From Sterolibacterium sp964437515 (lineage in GTDB: Bacteria > Pseudomonadota > Gammaproteobacteria > Burkholderiales > Rhodocyclaceae): a DNA stretch of 34,041 nt. Positions 30,977 through 34,041 of the stretch are shown one piece after another. Under the pieces are notes generated by a model. That model saw only the letters and a list, made by a program, of their open reading frames with translations, was not told where the DNA came from and made no database searches. Both the position numbers and the translations under genes were made by a program. The stretch spans positions 1 to 34,041 of the forward strand of contig CAYTHB010000028.1 in the NCBI GenBank assembly GCA_964437515.1, given 5' to 3'. The first letter of the stretch is position 1. Every line of letters begins with the position of its first letter.

Positions 30977-32083
30977 ATGACCATGGAAAAGCTCGACGCC
31001 CGAATTCTGCGCACAGCACTTCACGATAGCCATCTGCATTGCGGTGCAAAAATGGTTGATTTTGCCGGTTGGGACATGCCAATCCATTACGGTTCACAAA
31101 TTGAGGAACATCACGCCGTTCGGCAGGACGCGGGCATGTTTGATGTTTCTCACATGCTGGCAATCGACCTGACAGGAAAAGATGCAACGCCTGCGCTACG
31201 TTATTTGCTGTCCAATGATGTCATCAAACTCCAAACATCTGGAAAAGCACTTTATTCCTGTCTATTGAAGCCCGATGGCGGAATCATCGACGACCTGATC
31301 GTGTATTACTTCGATCCGTCCCACTATCGCATCGTGGTCAATGCAGGAACCGCCGAAAAAGACTTGGCATGGATGCAGCAACAAACCTCGACATTCGCAT
31401 TCGATATCCAGATCAGACCCCGCCGCGACCTTTCCATGATTGCCATCCAGGGTCCGAATGCTCGGGAAAAGTTCTGGCAAGCCTGCCCCGGCAGCCGTCC
31501 TGTCAGCGAAGGACTTTCGCCTTTTCAGGCAGCCTTTGACGGAGACTGGCTGATTGCCCGCACTGGCTATACCGGAGAAGACGGCTTCGAACTCGCCTTG
31601 CCTTCCGAACAAGCGGCAAGCATCTGGCAGCAGTTGATTGCCGCAGGAGTGCGCCCCTGCGGGCTGGGCAGTCGCGACACACTACGCCTTGAAGCGGGGA
31701 TGAATCTTTATGGTCAGGACATGAACGAAACCCGCTCACCACTCGAATCGGGCTTGGCATGGACGCTGGCGATGAAAGATGAACGTGATTTCATCGGCAA
31801 AGCTGCATTGCAGACACAGCACCCCACGCACCAGTTCATCGGGCTGCTGTTACAGGAACGCGGCGTATTACGCGCACATCAAATCGTCAAAACCACGCAA
31901 GGCGATGGTGAAATCACCAGCGGCACTTTTTCGCCCACCTTGCAGCAAGGCATCGCTTTGGCGCGTCTTCCCGTTCAAGTAGCCATCGGCGATATCGTTG
32001 AGGTGGATATCCGCGGCAAGCTTTGCAAAGCGAAAGTCGTCAAACCACCCTTTGTACGCAATGGAAAATCACTAGTTTCCTGA
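30977..32083 (+). CDS. gcvT: Aminomethyltransferase (glycine cleavage T protein)
   Basis: Transfers the methylene group from the aminomethyl-lipoyl H protein to tetrahydrofolate, releasing ammonia. The 368-residue protein shows GAKMVDFAGWDMPIHYGSQIEEH near the start, FDVSHM, the folate-site region NDV...KALYSCLL, the GYTGEDGFEL signature and the GLGSRDTLRLEAGMNLYG stretch, all standard. Start at 30977; a second ATG two codons in is equally possible. It lies 17 bases after alr and 39 bases before gcvH. There is no room for a glycine riboswitch in front of it. Confidence 0.96.
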   Translation: MTMEKLDARILRTALHDSHLHCGAKMVDFAGWDMPIHYGSQIEEHHAVRQDAGMFDVSHMLAIDLTGKDATPALRYLLSNDVIKLQTSGKALYSCLLKPDGGIIDDLIVYYFDPSHYRIVVNAGTAEKDLAWMQQQTSTFAFDIQIRPRRDLSMIAIQGPNAREKFWQACPGSRPVSEGLSPFQAAFDGDWLIARTGYTGEDGFELALPSEQAASIWQQLIAAGVRPCGLGSRDTLRLEAGMNLYGQDMNETRSPLESGLAWTLAMKDERDFIGKAALQTQHPTHQFIGLLLQERGVLRAHQIVKTTQGDGEITSGTFSPTLQQGIALARLPVQVAIGDIVEVDIRGKLCKAKVVKPPFVRNGKSLVS

Positions 32084-32122
32084 TTGCACCACGCAAACCC
32101 AACTCATCCTCTGGAGAAAACC

Positions 32123-32506
32123 ATGAACGTCCCCGCCAACCTCAAATACGCCAAATCCCACGAATGGGCGCGACTCGATGCCGATGGCCTGGTCACCGTT
32201 GGTATCAGTGATCACGCTCAAGAAGCCTTGGGGGATATCGTTTTTCTTGAACTGCCCGATGTCGGGCGCACCCTGAAAGCCGCCGAAGAATGCGCCGTGG
32301 TGGAATCGGTCAAGGCCGCTTCCGATATTTACGCGCCGATCGCCGGTGAAGTCGTCGCCACCAATCAAGCTGCCGTCGACGCTCCTGAACTCATCAATCA
32401 AGATGCCTACACCCACTGGCTGTTCAAGCTGAAACCCGCCAATGTCGCGGATCTGGATGGGCTGCTGGATGCTGCGGCTTATACCCAAGTTGCAGAGAAT
32501 GACTAA
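32123..32506 (+). CDS. gcvH: Glycine cleavage system H protein
   Basis: The lipoyl carrier that shuttles the aminomethyl group between P, T and L proteins. The 127-residue length is usual. The lipoylated lysine is K64 in VESVKAASDIYAP. The N-terminal KYAKSHEWARLD and DIVFLELPDVG stretches match the family. The ATG at 32123 has TGGAG 6-7 bases upstream; a longer frame opening at a TTG (32084) is not credible. gcvP starts 62 bases after the stop. Confidence 0.97.
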   Translation: MNVPANLKYAKSHEWARLDADGLVTVGISDHAQEALGDIVFLELPDVGRTLKAAEECAVVESVKAASDIYAPIAGEVVATNQAAVDAPELINQDAYTHWLFKLKPANVADLDGLLDAAAYTQVAEND

Positions 32507-32568
32507 GCGACTAAGCACTCGTCGATAGCCTGCTCTCACACTCCTTCCTGATATTGATACCCACCGCC

Positions 32569-34041
32569 ATGTCTGACCTGCCCACACTGACTGAACTCGA
32601 ACAACACGATGCCTTCATCGCCCGCCATATCGGCCCGGCTCCTGAAGAAATCACAGCGATGCTCGCCGTTGTGGGGGCAAGCAGCGTGGATCAACTCATC
32701 GCGCAAACCGTTCCGGCAGATATCCGTCTGCCCGCCCCCCTGGCTCTGCCGGATGCACTGCCCGAGCACGAAGCCCTGGCGCGGCTCAAAGCCATGGCGG
32801 GGCAAAATGTCATCAAGAAATCGCTGATTGGCATGGGTTATCACGACACACTGATGCCTGCGGTCATCCAGCGTAATGTGCTGGAAAACCCCGGCTGGTA
32901 CACCGCCTACACGCCCTATCAGGCGGAGATTGCCCAAGGGCGACTGGAGGCCTTGCTGAATTATCAGCAGATGGTCATCGACCTCACCGGGCTGGAACTC
33001 GCCAACGCTTCGCTGCTCGATGAAGCCACCGCCGCTGCCGAGGCAATGACCATGGCGCGACGGATCTCCAAGGTCAAGTCCAATGTTTTTTTCGTCGATG
33101 AAGCCTGTTTTCCGCAGACCATCGACGTGCTCAAAACGCGTGCCGGTTATTTTGGCTTTGAACTGATGTTTGGCCGCCCCGAACAGGCCGCCACGCAGAA
33201 TGTGGAAGTCTTTGGCGCGCTGTTTCAATACCCCAATGATCGCGGCGAAATCAGCGATCTCACCCCTGCCATTGCGGCCGTCAAGGCGGCCGGCGGAATC
33301 ACTGTCGTAGCCACCGACCTGCTTGCCCTGGTACTGCTCAAGTCGCCGGGCAGCATGGGCGCGGACATTGCCCTGGGCTCGTCGCAACGCTTCGGCGTGC
33401 CGATGGGCTTTGGCGGCCCGCACGCTGCTTTCTTCGCCACGCGCGACGAGCATAAACGTCAAGTCCCCGGGCGCATCATCGGCGTTTCCGTCGATGCCCG
33501 TGGCAAAAAAGCTCTGCGCATGGCCTTGCAGACCCGCGAGCAACACATCCGCCGCGAAAAGGCGAACTCCAACATCTGCACCTCGCAAGTGCTGCTCGCC
33601 AATCTCGCGGGCATGTATGCCGTGTATCACGGCGCGCAGGGGCTACGCACCATCGCTCGGCGCGTGCAGCGGCTGGCTGCACTGCTGGCTGCAGGATTGC
33701 GCGCAGCAGACATCACGGTGAAGCACGAACATTTCTTCGACACCCTGCGCCTCGATCTGGGTGTGCGGACACCTGTCGTACTCAAGGCCACGCGGGCAGC
33801 GGGTTACAACCTGCGCGAACTGTCCGCCACCGAACTCGCCGTCGCCCTCAATGAGACAAGCACGCGGCAAGATGTCGCCGAACTGGTTCAACTCATTAGC
33901 GGTCGTCAGGTCGACCTGGACGCGCTCGATGCCAACAAACCCAGCGCGATTCCCGCCCGTTTGCTGCGCGAGGATGCCATCCTCAGCCATCCCGTGTTCA
34001 ACACGCATCACACCGAACACGCCATGCTGCGTTACCTGAAG
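32569..34041 (+). CDS. gcvP: Glycine dehydrogenase (decarboxylating), P protein, truncated by window end
   Basis: PLP enzyme that decarboxylates glycine and passes the aminomethyl group to the H protein. The frame starts at the ATG at 32569 (MSDLPTLTELEQHDAFIARHIG) and is open to the last base, giving 491 residues. The full protein is normally about 950. Family stretches are clear: SLIGMGYHDT, NPGWYTAYTPYQAEIAQGRLEALLNYQQM, LDEATAAAEAM, FGVPMGFGGPHAAFFA and REQHIRREKANSNICTSQ. The PLP-binding lysine lies in the half outside the window. Passing beyond residue 480 without a stop suggests the long single-chain form rather than the split GcvPA/GcvPB type. Confidence 0.96.
   Translation, partial: MSDLPTLTELEQHDAFIARHIGPAPEEITAMLAVVGASSVDQLIAQTVPADIRLPAPLALPDALPEHEALARLKAMAGQNVIKKSLIGMGYHDTLMPAVIQRNVLENPGWYTAYTPYQAEIAQGRLEALLNYQQMVIDLTGLELANASLLDEATAAAEAMTMARRISKVKSNVFFVDEACFPQTIDVLKTRAGYFGFELMFGRPEQAATQNVEVFGALFQYPNDRGEISDLTPAIAAVKAAGGITVVATDLLALVLLKSPGSMGADIALGSSQRFGVPMGFGGPHAAFFATRDEHKRQVPGRIIGVSVDARGKKALRMALQTREQHIRREKANSNICTSQVLLANLAGMYAVYHGAQGLRTIARRVQRLAALLAAGLRAADITVKHEHFFDTLRLDLGVRTPVVLKATRAAGYNLRELSATELAVALNETSTRQDVAELVQLISGRQVDLDALDANKPSAIPARLLREDAILSHPVFNTHHTEHAMLRYLK

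Noticed and set aside
32536..33630. Long open frame (364 codons) on the minus strand
   Set aside because: It is antisense to gcvP, whose plus-strand product is unmistakable; the minus frame has no recognisable domain.
1..34041. CRISPR array
   Set aside because: No regularly spaced direct repeats of suitable length; the GAGTCTGAC copies are irregular and far apart.

Overview
The window looks like a chromosomal stretch of a betaproteobacterium with moderate GC content, plausibly of the Nitrosomonadales/Gallionellales type. I infer this from gene content and order (tRNA-Leu-tig-clpP-clpX, an hpnCDE squalene cassette, a class II B12-dependent ribonucleotide reductase, a TRZ/ATZ-type MTA/SAH deaminase, gcvTHP) and from protein resemblance. 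No rRNA is present to fix the taxon. Most of the window is ordinary, densely packed housekeeping sequence. The one clearly accessory stretch is about 5.8-8.25 kb.

Layout. (1) 0.2-2.6 kb, + strand: class I Fe-S fumarase and glutamate racemase. (2) 2.6-5.8 kb, +: nrdJ, whose promoter carries a very good NrdR-box match, closed by a strong intrinsic terminator. (3) 5.8-8.25 kb, accessory/scar region: a YjaB-like GNAT gene on the minus strand whose stop codon lies inside an integron attC-like sequence; a Phd-type antitoxin/PIN toxin pair with a perfect operator palindrome; and two fragments of REP-associated tyrosine transposases among copies of a GAGTCTGAC repeat. (4) 8.25-12.9 kb, minus: tRNA-Leu(UAG), tig, clpP, clpX, then a PilZ-domain gene. 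(5) 13.06-17.9 kb, +: hpnC-hpnD-hpnE (farnesyl diphosphate to squalene), a parvulin-type lipoprotein and a gamma-carbonic-anhydrase-like protein. (6) 17.9-25.6 kb, minus: yceI-aspA, a small secreted Ala/Lys-rich protein, a Fur-box-preceded FTR1 iron permease, lplT and alaS. (7) 26.0-29.4 kb: an unidentified 80-residue protein (+), then glycerophosphodiester phosphodiesterase, an OmpA-family protein and mtaD (all minus). (8) 29.8-34.0 kb, +: alr-gcvT-gcvH-gcvP, with gcvP cut by the window end.

How the genes fit together: the ClpXP protease and trigger factor form a protein folding/turnover block next to a tRNA. hpnCDE supply squalene, probably for hopanoids, although no squalene-hopene cyclase gene is in view. 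Fumarase and aspartase both touch fumarate, but from separate operons. AlaS, Alr and the glycine cleavage enzymes deal with small amino acids. Iron uptake (FTR1) appears to be under Fur control and nrdJ under NrdR control.

I did not find a clearly new multi-gene system. The least explained signals are: an intrinsic terminator placed just before the mtaD start with a gene-less 400-base leader region behind it (attenuation or an unannotated small RNA); the attC-like ends around the GNAT gene; the transposase/repeat scar; and the unidentified 80-residue gene, which has a full set of expression signals.
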